The notes beneath the pieces were generated by a model. The model was not told the origin of the DNA and made no database searches. It saw nothing but the letters and a program-made list of their open reading frames with translations. Position numbers and translations under genes: made by a program. From assembly GCA_016222925.1 (NCBI GenBank), contig JACRQB010000174.1:1-30037 (forward strand): 30,037 nt of DNA. The letters run 5' to 3'. Each line of letters starts with the position of its first letter. The first letter of the stretch is position 1. Source of the DNA: Nitrospirota bacterium (GTDB taxonomy: Bacteria; Nitrospirota; Nitrospiria; Nitrospirales; Nitrospiraceae). Of this stretch, positions 1 to 9,070 are shown piece by piece.

Positions 1-70
1 CCGGCAGGCGGTCACGGGCCGGATAATCACGGAGCCCGCAGGGTATAGCCTTCGTCAGTTACTGACTATT

Positions 71-1171
71 ATGCCAAAGGAAACGATTGAGACGCTGGTC
101 TCCGAACTCATTCATGAAGAGGATTGGCGCCGTATGCGAGCGACGGCCGCCTGTGTGGCGGGCGGTCCTCGTTCGGTGCAGGCACTCATCGAGGCCCTAC
201 GGTCAGGGCCCACCGAATTAAAAAAAGAAGCCGCCGCGATGTTGGCTCGTATCAAAGACCCGCAGGCCGGAGTGGCCCTCGTTGGACTGCTCGAACATGA
301 GGAGGAGGTCGTTCGGAAAGCCGGTGCGGCAGCCCTTGAACAGATGGCAGGGGTGCTCGACACGGACACGGCTCGGGTGTTGGTTGCGTTGCTTCCCACA
401 ACTCAGGAACGCGCGACCAGACAGATCCTGACACACCTGATCGGGGCGATTCCCACATCCGTCCTCCCTCTCTGCGACATGCTGAAACATCCGGATCAGG
501 ATGCGCAAATCGCGGCGGCACTGATGCTCGATCAATTATTGGACCCCCGTTCCCTTGATGCATTCATCGATGCCATGGGCCAGCCGGCGGTTCAGGATAT
601 CGCCGTCGGCACGTTGAAGAAACTGGGCGCCATCCGGGAACGAATCGACGAAACATTCGAGGCCTTGCGTGAAGTCGAAGGAGCCAGCGAGCGCGAAGAA
701 GCGCGCATGACGACGGTCATCGACCTGCTTAGAATCGGACGACCAAGCGTAGAAATCCTGATCGAATATCTCGAAGACGACGACTGGCTCGTGCGCGAGG
801 CCGCAGCCGACTTATTGGGGAAAATCGGGGATGTGCGTGCTGTCGAACCGTTGATGAAACGGCTGGAGCAGGACAAGGATACCGGGGTCAAAGAGTTGGC
901 GATCAAATCCCTGGGGCTGATCGGCGATTCGCGGCCGACCCGGCTCTATCTTGATGCTATCCCTATCCGTCCGCTGCGGGTGTATGCCATGGAGGCCTTA
1001 GCCAAGATCAAGGATGTAGAAATCTTGCGCCCACACAAGGAGCTCTTTGACCGGCTCCGCACGGATCGCGACGGCCTCGTAGCCTATAATGCAGGTCTTA
1101 TCGCCGACAAACTGGAAGCCATCATGGCCACGGAAAGCCAGCCCCCCGAAGAGGATACTGAGCATGACTGA
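71..1171 (+). CDS. HEAT-repeat protein (first of three)
   Basis: A 366-residue protein built almost entirely of short paired helices of the HEAT / PBS-lyase type, for example VREAAADLLGKIGDVRAVEP near residues 240-260 and VRKAGAAALEQMAG near 80-95. Such solenoids are protein-interaction scaffolds; no catalytic motif is visible, so the partner is unknown. There is no signal peptide or membrane segment, so it is probably cytoplasmic. The start is uncertain: no Shine-Dalgarno sequence precedes the ATG, and the same frame stays open to the left edge of the window, so the true start may lie outside. The stop overlaps the next gene by 8 bases (ATGACTGA), which indicates translational coupling in a three-gene operon of related proteins. 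Confidence 0.8.
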   Translation: MPKETIETLVSELIHEEDWRRMRATAACVAGGPRSVQALIEALRSGPTELKKEAAAMLARIKDPQAGVALVGLLEHEEEVVRKAGAAALEQMAGVLDTDTARVLVALLPTTQERATRQILTHLIGAIPTSVLPLCDMLKHPDQDAQIAAALMLDQLLDPRSLDAFIDAMGQPAVQDIAVGTLKKLGAIRERIDETFEALREVEGASEREEARMTTVIDLLRIGRPSVEILIEYLEDDDWLVREAAADLLGKIGDVRAVEPLMKRLEQDKDTGVKELAIKSLGLIGDSRPTRLYLDAIPIRPLRVYAMEALAKIKDVEILRPHKELFDRLRTDRDGLVAYNAGLIADKLEAIMATESQPPEEDTEHD

Positions 1172-1931
1172 ACAAGGTGCATCTGATCGAATCGATCAAC
1201 TCATTCAGGCATTGCACGACGAGAACGAAGCCCTACGCGACCATGCGATCGCGAGCCTCGGCCAGACTGGTCCGGAGGCGCTTCCCCGGTTGATCGACCT
1301 CATGGCCGATGAAGATGCGGTGATTCGAGAGGCTGCGGCCAGCGCGGTCGTTCGAATGGGACCCTCCGTTGTCGAACCGATGATCGAAGCCCTGCAAGAT
1401 GATTCCTGGGCGATCAGAGAACAGGCGGCCTCGGCGCTTGGGAAATTGCGAGACCGACGTGCCACTGAGCCTCTGGTCAAGGCGATTCATGACCGTGACG
1501 GCGCCGTCAGAACGGCAGCGGTGTGGGCGCTGGAGCGGATCGGTGATTCACAAGCGGTGCCTGGGTTGATCGATGCGCTCATGGACAACACCCTACGCGA
1601 AGATGCAGCTCGGGTGTTGAAGAAGATCGGCGACGTGCGGGCGGTGGAGGCCTTGATTGATGGACTCTTAGGTTCCAATTGGATGGTTCGGCGTCATGCG
1701 GCAGAGGCACTGGGTAAGATCGGTGATCGACGAGCCGTCATTCCGTTGATTGAGTCGCTGAAAGATGAAGACTGGTTGGTCAGACGCAATGCCGCCGAAT
1801 CACTCGCGCGGCTTGGCGCAACAGAAGCCATTCAGCCTCTGCTGGCGCTGATTCAAGACGAGAACACGATGGTCCAGGAAACCGTCGAGGCGGTGCTGGC
1901 CAGCCTCGGCTGGACACCTGAACCGCAATAA
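1164..1931 (+). CDS. HEAT-repeat protein (second of three)
   Basis: A 255-residue protein consisting of about seven HEAT-like repeats of roughly 31 residues. The repeats follow a pattern like D.DWLVRRNAAESLARLG..EAIQPLL, with a strongly conserved aspartate/tryptophan at the turn and VR.(A/N)A at the start of the second helix. I chose the ATG at 1164 rather than the longer frame beginning at 1089, because the extra 25 residues (rich in S, P and K) do not look like HEAT sequence and 1164 gives a compact overlap with the upstream stop. It is presumably a scaffold, translated together with its neighbours. It is related to, but not a simple duplicate of, the preceding gene. No enzyme function can be assigned. 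Confidence 0.85.
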   Translation: MTEQGASDRIDQLIQALHDENEALRDHAIASLGQTGPEALPRLIDLMADEDAVIREAAASAVVRMGPSVVEPMIEALQDDSWAIREQAASALGKLRDRRATEPLVKAIHDRDGAVRTAAVWALERIGDSQAVPGLIDALMDNTLREDAARVLKKIGDVRAVEALIDGLLGSNWMVRRHAAEALGKIGDRRAVIPLIESLKDEDWLVRRNAAESLARLGATEAIQPLLALIQDENTMVQETVEAVLASLGWTPEPQ

Positions 1932-1959
1932 CTCAAACCATAATAGAGGATACATGCCC

Positions 1960-2664
1960 ATGGCGGATGAAGCTCCGAAGTTGATTCAGATCGCTCTGAA
2001 AGGTGGAGAGAAGAAGGATGGGTTCAACCTGGTCACCGAGCGGGTGGTGGCGGTCAACCCTGAGAGCAAACAGCTCGAGGTCGAGCTCCTGGCTTACGAC
2101 GGCAAGACCGTCGTGCTGGATGTGGCCGAGGAAGCGCTGGAGGACCTCAAGAAGATCAAGGTCGGAGACGGCGCCACGATCCGTGTGGTCGAAGAAGGCG
2201 GGAAGCGCGTCGCGAAGAGTTTTAAGATTCGCGCGAAAGATCCGAACGCCGCCAAAGCCGATGCCATGTTGCTCGATCTCAGAGATTCACACTGGCTGAA
2301 TCGGAAATACGCGGCAGAGGTCTTGGGGGAGTTGAAAGATCCGCGCGCCATCGATCCCTTGGTGGCGGCGTTGAACGACGAAGTTGGTGACGTGCGGCAA
2401 CGCGCCTATGATTCGTTGATCAAACTCGGCGGCCCCTCCGTCCCGTCGCTCATTCCACTCCTAGTATCCGAAGAAGACGAGATTCGTCAATCCGCAACCG
2501 AGATTCTTCGGAAGATCGGCAAGCCGGCCGTCGAACCGCTGGCCACTGCATTGACCGACGCCGATGATCGGCTGACAACCAGAATCATGAAGGTGCTTGA
2601 TCGAATGGGGTACAAGCCGAAAACCAAGGAACAGGCCAAAGCCGAGCTGCCGAGGCTGACCTAG
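1960..2664 (+). CDS. HEAT-repeat protein with N-terminal beta domain (third of three)
   Basis: About 234 residues in two parts. The first 85 or so look like beta strands (a pattern of KLIQIALKGG, VVAVNPESKQLEVELLAYDG, TIRVVEEGGKRVAKSFKI) and I do not recognise the fold. The rest holds three to four HEAT-like repeats (DSHWLNRKYAAEVLGELKDP, VRQRAYDSLIKLGGPSVPSL, IRQSATEILRKIGKPAVEPL). Two in-frame ATGs lie at 1954 and 1960. AGAGGA at 1945-1950 is 3 bases from the first and 9 from the second, so 1960 is preferred. It sits 22-28 bases after the second HEAT gene and closes the operon. The beta domain suggests a binding or adaptor role distinct from the two pure solenoids; this is inference only. 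Confidence 0.8.
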   Translation: MADEAPKLIQIALKGGEKKDGFNLVTERVVAVNPESKQLEVELLAYDGKTVVLDVAEEALEDLKKIKVGDGATIRVVEEGGKRVAKSFKIRAKDPNAAKADAMLLDLRDSHWLNRKYAAEVLGELKDPRAIDPLVAALNDEVGDVRQRAYDSLIKLGGPSVPSLIPLLVSEEDEIRQSATEILRKIGKPAVEPLATALTDADDRLTTRIMKVLDRMGYKPKTKEQAKAELPRLT

Positions 2665-2668
2665 CAGG

Positions 2669-2842
2669 GTATTGAAAAATTCCACCAGCGGCGTTCCCTG
2701 CCTTGCCGAAGCACTTTGCGCAGGCAGGTCGCATCGCACGCCTCGCAAAGTCGGCGATGCGGGCTTAGAGGCTCAACGGACCAAAGCGTACGCCTCCGCC
2801 TCTTCGCTCACTGCGGCCTTGCTGAACGGCCTTTTTAAATAC
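2669..2842. repeat. MITE-like intergenic repeat with imperfect terminal inverted repeats
   Basis: The left end reads GTATTGAAAAATTCCACCAG. The reverse complement of the right end reads GTATTTAAAAAGGCCGTTCAGC. The two can be aligned over about 20 bases with a few mismatches. Inside, GCATCGC and GCGATGC form a further inverted pair near 2732-2762. An apparent + strand frame runs through it (2672-2941) but has the biased S/A/R composition of a non-coding repeat. The element lies exactly between two convergent genes, where it could act as a folded transcription barrier. It resembles the short palindromic repeats scattered through Nitrospira genomes, a memory-based resemblance. No second copy was found in this window. 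Confidence 0.55.
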
Positions 2843-2856
2843 TCTGCGAGCTCCGC

Positions 2857-4182
2857 TCAGCCGGTGCGCTTGGAACTCTGTGCCATACGCCCTACCGATA
2901 CATATTTGAAGCCGGCAGCTCCCACGCGTTCAGGGTCATAGACGTTTCGGAGATCGAGCAAGACAGGAACTCGCATGATCGACTTCAGCTTTTCAAAGTC
3001 CAGGGTTCGAAACACATTCCACTCGGTCATAATCACCAAAGCGTCCGCTCCTTCAGCCGCGTGGTAGGTATCTTGGCAGGGCTGGAGTTCAGGCATGATC
3101 TGGCACGCTTCCGTGAGGGCCTCCGGATCATACGCGCGAATGCTCGCACCCTCGGCCAGGAGGGCTCGACCAATCGCCAAGGCCGGGGCCTCCCGGATGT
3201 CGTTGGTATTGGGCTTGAATGAAAGGCCCAGCATCGCCAACGTTTTCCCTTTCAGTCCCCCGACCGCCTCCCGGATCTTATCGATCATCCGCTCTCGCTG
3301 AATATCATTCACCCGTGAAGCCGCGGAAGCAATCTGCATCGGATAGCCATGTCGCTCACCGGTCTGAATAAGTGCGGCGAGATCTTTGGGGAAACATGAG
3401 CCTCCGAAGCCCGGGCCTGCATGAAGAAACTTCCCGCCGATGCGATGGTCAAGCCCCATGCCCTTCGCCACCATTTGCACATTGGCTCCGACTTTTTCGC
3501 ACAGGTTCGCAATCTCGTTGATGAACGAAATCTTCGTCGCCAGAAAAGCATTGGAGGCATATTTGATGAGCTCAGCAGTCGCCACGTCGGTCACAACGAT
3601 GGGGGTTTCGATTAAAAACAGGGGTCGATACAGATCCTTCATGATCGCCACTGCTTGATCGCTATCCGCACCGATCACCACGCGATTCGGTCGCATGAAA
3701 TCTTCAATGGCCGACCCTTCGCGGAGAAACTCTGGATTTGAGACCATATCGAACCCAAAGGCATTCGTCTGGGCCTTGGAAATCACCTCACGAAGTTTTG
3801 CGCCGGTGCCGACGGGTACCGTGGACTTGGTCACGATGACCTTGTAGCCCGTCATGTGCCGCGCAATCCCTTTGCCCACTTCTTCGACATACGAGAGATC
3901 GGCAGAACCATCGCCCCTAGGGGGAGTCCCAACAGCGATAAAGATCACCAACGCCTTTTCAACAGCCTTCGCAATGTCCGTGGTGAAACTGAGTCGGCCT
4001 TCTCGGATCCCCTTGGCCACCAATTCCTTGAGACCTGGTTCATAAAACGGGACTTCGCCTTTTTCAAGCTTCTCGATTCTTCGACTGTCACTGTCCATGC
4101 AGGTGACGTGAACGCCGAACTCGGCGAAACATGCTCCTGTCACGAGTCCGACGTAACCGCTTCCAATCACACTGATGTGCAT
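2857..4182 (-). CDS. ugd: UDP-glucose 6-dehydrogenase
   Basis: A 441-residue enzyme, the usual length, that oxidises UDP-glucose twice with NAD+ to UDP-glucuronate, a precursor for surface polysaccharides. The N-terminus carries the Rossmann motif GSGYVG (residues 7-12). FIAVGTPP and VSNPEFLREGSA are family signatures. The catalytic cysteine is C263 in GFGGSCFPKDL, and the central helix around K217 (ATKISFINE) is intact. The C-terminal UDP-binding domain contains LGLSFKPNTNDIREAPA. The ATG at 4182 is preceded by GAGGAGG, a strong ribosome binding site. The gene is convergent with the HEAT operon across the repeat and divergent from the membrane/spermidine-synthase-like gene. No polysaccharide genes adjoin it in this window. 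Confidence 0.96.
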   Translation of the reverse strand: MHISVIGSGYVGLVTGACFAEFGVHVTCMDSDSRRIEKLEKGEVPFYEPGLKELVAKGIREGRLSFTTDIAKAVEKALVIFIAVGTPPRGDGSADLSYVEEVGKGIARHMTGYKVIVTKSTVPVGTGAKLREVISKAQTNAFGFDMVSNPEFLREGSAIEDFMRPNRVVIGADSDQAVAIMKDLYRPLFLIETPIVVTDVATAELIKYASNAFLATKISFINEIANLCEKVGANVQMVAKGMGLDHRIGGKFLHAGPGFGGSCFPKDLAALIQTGERHGYPMQIASAASRVNDIQRERMIDKIREAVGGLKGKTLAMLGLSFKPNTNDIREAPALAIGRALLAEGASIRAYDPEALTEACQIMPELQPCQDTYHAAEGADALVIMTEWNVFRTLDFEKLKSIMRVPVLLDLRNVYDPERVGAAGFKYVSVGRMAQSSKRTG

Positions 4183-4377
4183 GGGCTCCTCCTCGTTGCA
4201 TCACGTAAATCGGATGAAAGTATAACAACCTGAGCCTTTGTGAGCAACGAATTCCAGGAGCGATCGGCCTCATGAAGATCCTTCAGGCTTCGTTGACTCT
4301 CGGAAAATGCGTTGAGTACAATCCGACGCCGTCTCTCACGCTATCAGGAGAGAGGCTCAGCACCATTGCCCAAATCG

Positions 4378-5925
4378 ATGACTGTACATCCTGCACATAT
4401 TCCCCGCTGGTTCCTACTCTTGACCGCTCTCGTGACCGGAGCGGTGGTGATGGCGTTGGAAATCCTTGGCAGTCGCCTCTTGGCTCCCGTCTTCGGCAGC
4501 TCGTTGTTTGTCTGGGGCGCGCTGATCGGAGTGATCCTGGCCGCCATGAGCAGCGGATACGCGTTCGGCGGGTGGGTCTCGGATCGCTATACCGGCAGCA
4601 GGGTGTTGGCCGCTCTGTTGCTTTTTTCAGGGAGCTGGACGTTTCTCATCGCGTGGGCAAACCAACCTATTCTGTTTGAGATCGAGAAGATGGTGCAAGA
4701 CCCTCGCTGGGGCCCTTGCCTCGCAGCGACTGCACTCCTCGCCCCCCCCGCGTTCGGGCTCAGCGGCGTCTTGCCGGCCATGTTGCGTTTGGCGGTCGCC
4801 GACATGGATCATCTCGGTCGGCAGACAGGCCGCATGATCGCCCTGTCGACCGTCGGCAGTCTGGCCGGAACCTGGGGTACGGCCTTCTTTCTCTTATCGT
4901 GGCTCGGAAGTCAGTCGCTGATGGCATGGTTAGGCGGTATTCAGGTCGGACTCGGCGTCCTGTGGTTCATGAAAGGGACATCAGTCCGCCCATTGATATG
5001 GCTGATTCTCATTGGCTGCTTCGCCTTGTTAGGAACCATGGCTCTCAACCCGATCCAACGATTGAAGACCCCTATCTATCAGGAGGAAAGTCCGTACCAG
5101 CAGGTCCGAATTCGCGAAGACGATCTCTTCCGGTATCTCGTGTTGGATCGTACGTTCCACGCCACAATGTGGAAAGTCGATCCGACGACCCTCTTTCTCC
5201 CCTATAGCCAAATGATGGTGTCTTCGCTGGCATTGGTGTCCGAGCCGAAGCGCGGTCTCATTCTCGGCCATGGCGGCGGGTCCTTGGCGAAGTGGTTGGC
5301 GCGGCACTGGCCTGCTTTAGAGTTGGATATTGTGGAATTCGACCCGGTCGTCGTCCGAATGGCCGAAGAGTATTTTGAGTATCGCCCGCCGGCGGACCAT
5401 CACGTCTTCGTGAAGGACGGTCGAGCCTTTCTCAACGCGACGGATCGCACGTACGATGTCATGTGGATCGATGCCTTCGCGCGAGATATGATCCCTTTTC
5501 ATCTCACCACGGCAGAGTTTTATTCCTTGGTGCGCGCGCGCCTCAACCCGGAGGGAATCGTCGCGGTCAATCTGGCGTCATCCGGGAAAGAAGGCGATCT
5601 CGCTCGAGCCGCCGCAGTGGTTCAAACCATGCGACAGGCCTTTCCAACCCTCACCACATTCGCCGTCGAGGGGCCGTGGAAAACGGGAATGACCCCGGCG
5701 AAGAATCTGATCTTCTTTGGAGGCCATGCGATTGAGCATGAATCAGAGAACGGTCTCGCAGCGAAGATCACGGACATGGCGATGAATCAGCGCCTGCCGA
5801 TGGAAACAATCGCGCTCTTGGGTACTCGCCGAACCGAACCCTGGCCACCTGGCGTCGTCCTGAGCGACGATTTTTCCCCCTACGATCTTCTCCTTGGGCG
5901 AGAACGATCACAATTGGTGGAATGA
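4378..5925 (+). CDS. Membrane protein with C-terminal spermidine-synthase-like domain
   Basis: A fusion protein of about 515 residues. The first half has several hydrophobic segments (for example WFLLLTALVTGAVVMALEIL and GALIGVILAAMSSGYAFGGW). The second half is a class I methyltransferase-like fold of the spermidine-synthase family, with glycine loop LGHGGGSLAKWL, acidic strand ends DIVEFDP and MWIDAFARD, and VKDGRAFLN. Such fused proteins are common in bacteria, but their substrate is mostly unproven, so polyamine synthesis should not be assumed. The start is unsettled. GAGAGG at 4349-4354 is better spaced for TTG 4366 than for ATG 4378, and TTG 4312 is also in frame. It is divergent from ugd and ends 18 bases from the convergent otsB. 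Confidence 0.85.
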   Translation: MTVHPAHIPRWFLLLTALVTGAVVMALEILGSRLLAPVFGSSLFVWGALIGVILAAMSSGYAFGGWVSDRYTGSRVLAALLLFSGSWTFLIAWANQPILFEIEKMVQDPRWGPCLAATALLAPPAFGLSGVLPAMLRLAVADMDHLGRQTGRMIALSTVGSLAGTWGTAFFLLSWLGSQSLMAWLGGIQVGLGVLWFMKGTSVRPLIWLILIGCFALLGTMALNPIQRLKTPIYQEESPYQQVRIREDDLFRYLVLDRTFHATMWKVDPTTLFLPYSQMMVSSLALVSEPKRGLILGHGGGSLAKWLARHWPALELDIVEFDPVVVRMAEEYFEYRPPADHHVFVKDGRAFLNATDRTYDVMWIDAFARDMIPFHLTTAEFYSLVRARLNPEGIVAVNLASSGKEGDLARAAAVVQTMRQAFPTLTTFAVEGPWKTGMTPAKNLIFFGGHAIEHESENGLAAKITDMAMNQRLPMETIALLGTRRTEPWPPGVVLSDDFSPYDLLLGRERSQLVE

Positions 5926-5943
5926 GGACACGCTTCTCCGGAT

Positions 5944-6771
5944 CTATTCGTTGGGATGCTGAGCAGGCCGAGTGGCTCCATGTTCATGGCAGCCGCTCCA
6001 GGTGTGAATGCTTTGGTCACCGACCTCGACGAGCAGTCGAAGCATCTCGGTGATTTCCCCCTGCCTCTTGAGGAAATACCGAGCGGCGGAACCTTTCTTC
6101 TTGCCGACTCTCACGGTAAGAATGCGGGCATCTCGTAGTGCGAAGACATCCTCATCAGTTTCATCATCTCCCACGTAGAGAGCCGTGCTGCAGTCAAGTC
6201 TGCGCATATACTCCAGCAATGCCGTCCCCTTGTGTGACGCCGTCGGCGGCATCACATTGACGACGGACTTCCCGAGGACAATGCGAGGAGGAGGAGACAA
6301 TTCAGCAATGATGCGAGAGATCAGCACCCGGGCCTCGTCTCGCTGATCGACCGTTCGATAATGGAACGAGAGCGAATAGGATTTATTCTCGACGACCACA
6401 CCGCTTCGAGTCAGCTCATCCTGAAATCGTCCGGTGATCAATCCCAGCCATCCGGAACTGGTCTCGCGGACTTGCTGGATATCCTCCTGGCGCGTGTGAG
6501 GGCCTTCTGAACCATGGTTCCCGATCAAGTGAGGCACGGCAGTCCCGACACGTGAGCGCAAGTCCTCCACGGAGCGTCCCGAGATAATGGCGGTGGGAGC
6601 GCGCTTCGCGAGTTTCTCGAGCCAGAAACGGATGGGACGCGATAGCCTCGCCGCATGATGCTCTCGGACGATCTTCGCCAGAGTCCCGTCAAAATCAAAT
6701 GCATACAGAGAACGACCGTTCCGGAGCGCTCCGAGGTCGCTTCGTCCTGTTTCCGTCAATAAATAGTCCAT
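5944..6771 (-). CDS. otsB: Trehalose-6-phosphate phosphatase
   Basis: A 275-residue haloacid-dehalogenase-type phosphatase that removes phosphate from trehalose 6-phosphate, the second step of the OtsA/OtsB route. HAD motif I is YAFDFDGTLAKI (D26 and D28), motif II lies in AIISGRSVEDL, and the metal-binding motif is YVGDDETDEDVF near residues 195-206. NHGSEG is a family signature of the cap region. It lies 10 bases downstream of the synthase gene on the same strand, so the two are almost certainly one transcript. The C-terminus is slightly extended by a polar tail. No signal peptide is seen. Confidence 0.95.
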   Translation of the reverse strand: MDYLLTETGRSDLGALRNGRSLYAFDFDGTLAKIVREHHAARLSRPIRFWLEKLAKRAPTAIISGRSVEDLRSRVGTAVPHLIGNHGSEGPHTRQEDIQQVRETSSGWLGLITGRFQDELTRSGVVVENKSYSLSFHYRTVDQRDEARVLISRIIAELSPPPRIVLGKSVVNVMPPTASHKGTALLEYMRRLDCSTALYVGDDETDEDVFALRDARILTVRVGKKKGSAARYFLKRQGEITEMLRLLVEVGDQSIHTWSGCHEHGATRPAQHPNE

Positions 6772-6781
6772 CGTCCGTCCA

Positions 6782-9022
6782 TCAACTCAATAAACTCGGC
6801 CGCCGCACCTGTTGCATGACTCGCTCCTTTTGTCTCATGCGTGCGGCATCGATCAGCATACGGCCAGCCCAGCGATACACGTTGAACTCCTGGATTAGTC
6901 CGCGCATGCTCTGCATCCTGGCCCGCTGCTCCACCTTCGGCATCGTCAGGCCAAGGTGAAACGCGGCTGCAAATTGATCGATGTCATAGGGATTGATGAC
7001 AAGTGCCTCCGTCAGTTCCCGAGCGGCTCCGGTGAATTGACTCAGAATCAACACTCCCTGCTCGTCGTCCCGCGCACCGACGAACTCTTTAGCAACCAAA
7101 TTCATGCCGTCATGGAGGCTGCTGACTACGCAGATGTCTGCTCCGCGATAGCACTCGCAGATCTGAGACGCCTCGTGATGCTGAATCCGCAAGCAGATCG
7201 GTTCATACCCGTCTCGCCCAAACCGCTTGTTGATCTGCTCGGCCAGGGCATAGACCTGGCCGGTGAAATGTTGGTACTGCTCGATCATGGAACGGCTGGG
7301 AGCGGCAATCTGAATAAAGGTAAACTTCCCGATCCATTCCGGCTGGAGTTCCAGCAATCGTTCCACGGCCATGAACCGCTCCAGGATCCCCTTCGTATAA
7401 TCCAGACGCTCGACCCCAAGGCCGATGAGGCGATCAGGAGGCATCCCACACAGCTCCCGCAACCTGGTTCGGCATTCCGGGACCGGCGGTTGGTCCCGCA
7501 ACCATTGCAGCGGCCACTCAATGGAAATCGGATAGGGGTTGACCGCGGTCATCTTCCCCCCATAGGAAACCGTTGAACTATTTCGATCGATGCGTGCCTC
7601 GAGTATCCGATCAACACAGTCGATGAAGTTGTTGCAGTGGACTCTGGTATGGAACCCCAGAATACTGCTTCCGAGCAGCCCTTCCAGAATCTCCTGCCTC
7701 CAAGGACAGATCCCGAAACTTTCCGCGTTGGCCCAGGGAATATGCCAGAACATAATGATCGTCGCGGTCGGCAATCGATCTCGGATGAGCTTCGGAACCA
7801 GAGCGAGATGGTAATCCTGAACGAGCACAACCGGATTGTCGGTCGTGGCCTCCTCGTAGACGGCCTGAGCAAAACGCTCATTGACGGCGACATAGTGTTT
7901 CCAATCGGATGAACGGAACGTGGGCCGGACGTGGGCGATATGGCAGAGCGGCCACAACCCCTCGTTGGCAAACCCGTAATAGTAGCCGGCCTCCTCTTCG
8001 GCGGTCAGCCACACACGCCGGATCTCATAGGTGGGGTGCGCCGGCGGAACACTGACATGGTTGCGACCGTCCACTACCTCTCGATCCGCGGATCCGTTCC
8101 CATGCGCGACCCATGTCCCGGAGCAGGCGCGCATCACCGGCTCAAGCGCCGAGACAAGCCCACTTGCCGGCACCTGCACGACGATTTTCTGATCTTGCCA
8201 ATAGTGGGCATAGGGCTGCCGGTTGGACACAATCAGCACCTGATCGCCCGCGAACTGTTCATGAAGAATGGATTTGAGGCTAGTCGGAGACCAGGAAATC
8301 TGAGTCTCATCACGCATGCGGCGATCAGTTTCAAGAGCCTGAACCAACGAGCGTAAGTCCTTCGCCAGCGGCTGGAGTTCCGGAGCATGTTGCTCCTGCG
8401 TCAGAGGGCTCAGTAGTCTTTCTCCTTTGACCATAGCTCGAACCCCGGCCACCCACTCTTTCCAGCTGAAGTGTGCGACCAACACCGTGACGAGCGAGAT
8501 CACCGCCGTCAGCCCTGCAAATAAATAAAAGACGTAGCGCTTCGTATCGCTGCTCCGTTGTTGGATAAACCGCATGTCGTGGAGAAGGAGAAGCCGTCCA
8601 AGTCGGCGCCCATTGGATTCGATGGACGCCGACATGATATGGAGCGGTCCACTACTGAACGACCGTAGGGTCGAAGAGTTGGGAGCAAGGTTCTGAGTAT
8701 CCCGACAGGTGACATCCTGCGGATAGGCCTGGGTCTCATAGAGCAGGTGATTCTCGAGGTCGCAAAAACCCAGGGCATACAGCCGCTCATCCTGAATGAT
8801 GCGCGTAAAATAGGCAGAGATCTTCTCGTTAGAGTTCCTGACCAGAAGATCCGCCAGCGGTCCTTCCATGGTATTGACCATGAGCTTGGACCGCATATCA
8901 AGATCACGGACAAACCATTTCAATTCAAGTGAATCGACAAGCGGGATGACCCCATAAGCGATCACAGCCAACACGATCACCAGGGGAAGCACAAACCGCA
9001 GAGAGAGCGCAAGCAGTCTCAT
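6782..9022 (-). CDS. otsA: Membrane-tethered trehalose-6-phosphate synthase (GT20)
   Basis: A 746-residue protein that should join UDP-glucose and glucose 6-phosphate into trehalose 6-phosphate. The GT20 catalytic part starts near residue 260 (VLIVSNRQPYAHYW) and includes FWHIPWANAESF, GLGVERLDYTKGILERF and HDGMNLVAKEFVGA. Unlike ordinary OtsA (about 460-500 residues), it begins with a transmembrane segment (residues 8-29), about 130 residues predicted to be periplasmic, a second membrane helix (163-184) and a HAMP-like polar linker, an arrangement seen in sensor kinases. I chose the ATG at 9022. The longer frame to 9259 would overrun the divergent GH15 gene, and its extra residues look random. 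It is followed at 10 bases by otsB. Confidence 0.9.
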   Translation of the reverse strand: MRLLALSLRFVLPLVIVLAVIAYGVIPLVDSLELKWFVRDLDMRSKLMVNTMEGPLADLLVRNSNEKISAYFTRIIQDERLYALGFCDLENHLLYETQAYPQDVTCRDTQNLAPNSSTLRSFSSGPLHIMSASIESNGRRLGRLLLLHDMRFIQQRSSDTKRYVFYLFAGLTAVISLVTVLVAHFSWKEWVAGVRAMVKGERLLSPLTQEQHAPELQPLAKDLRSLVQALETDRRMRDETQISWSPTSLKSILHEQFAGDQVLIVSNRQPYAHYWQDQKIVVQVPASGLVSALEPVMRACSGTWVAHGNGSADREVVDGRNHVSVPPAHPTYEIRRVWLTAEEEAGYYYGFANEGLWPLCHIAHVRPTFRSSDWKHYVAVNERFAQAVYEEATTDNPVVLVQDYHLALVPKLIRDRLPTATIIMFWHIPWANAESFGICPWRQEILEGLLGSSILGFHTRVHCNNFIDCVDRILEARIDRNSSTVSYGGKMTAVNPYPISIEWPLQWLRDQPPVPECRTRLRELCGMPPDRLIGLGVERLDYTKGILERFMAVERLLELQPEWIGKFTFIQIAAPSRSMIEQYQHFTGQVYALAEQINKRFGRDGYEPICLRIQHHEASQICECYRGADICVVSSLHDGMNLVAKEFVGARDDEQGVLILSQFTGAARELTEALVINPYDIDQFAAAFHLGLTMPKVEQRARMQSMRGLIQEFNVYRWAGRMLIDAARMRQKERVMQQVRRPSLLS

Positions 9023-9070
9023 AGAAACAAGGTAGTTTACTTTCGCGGATAAATCAAATATGGTCACTGC

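Noticed and set aside
2672..2941. 89-codon + strand frame between the HEAT operon and ugd
   Set aside because: It runs through the inverted-repeat element and into the ugd gene; composition is that of a non-coding repeat.
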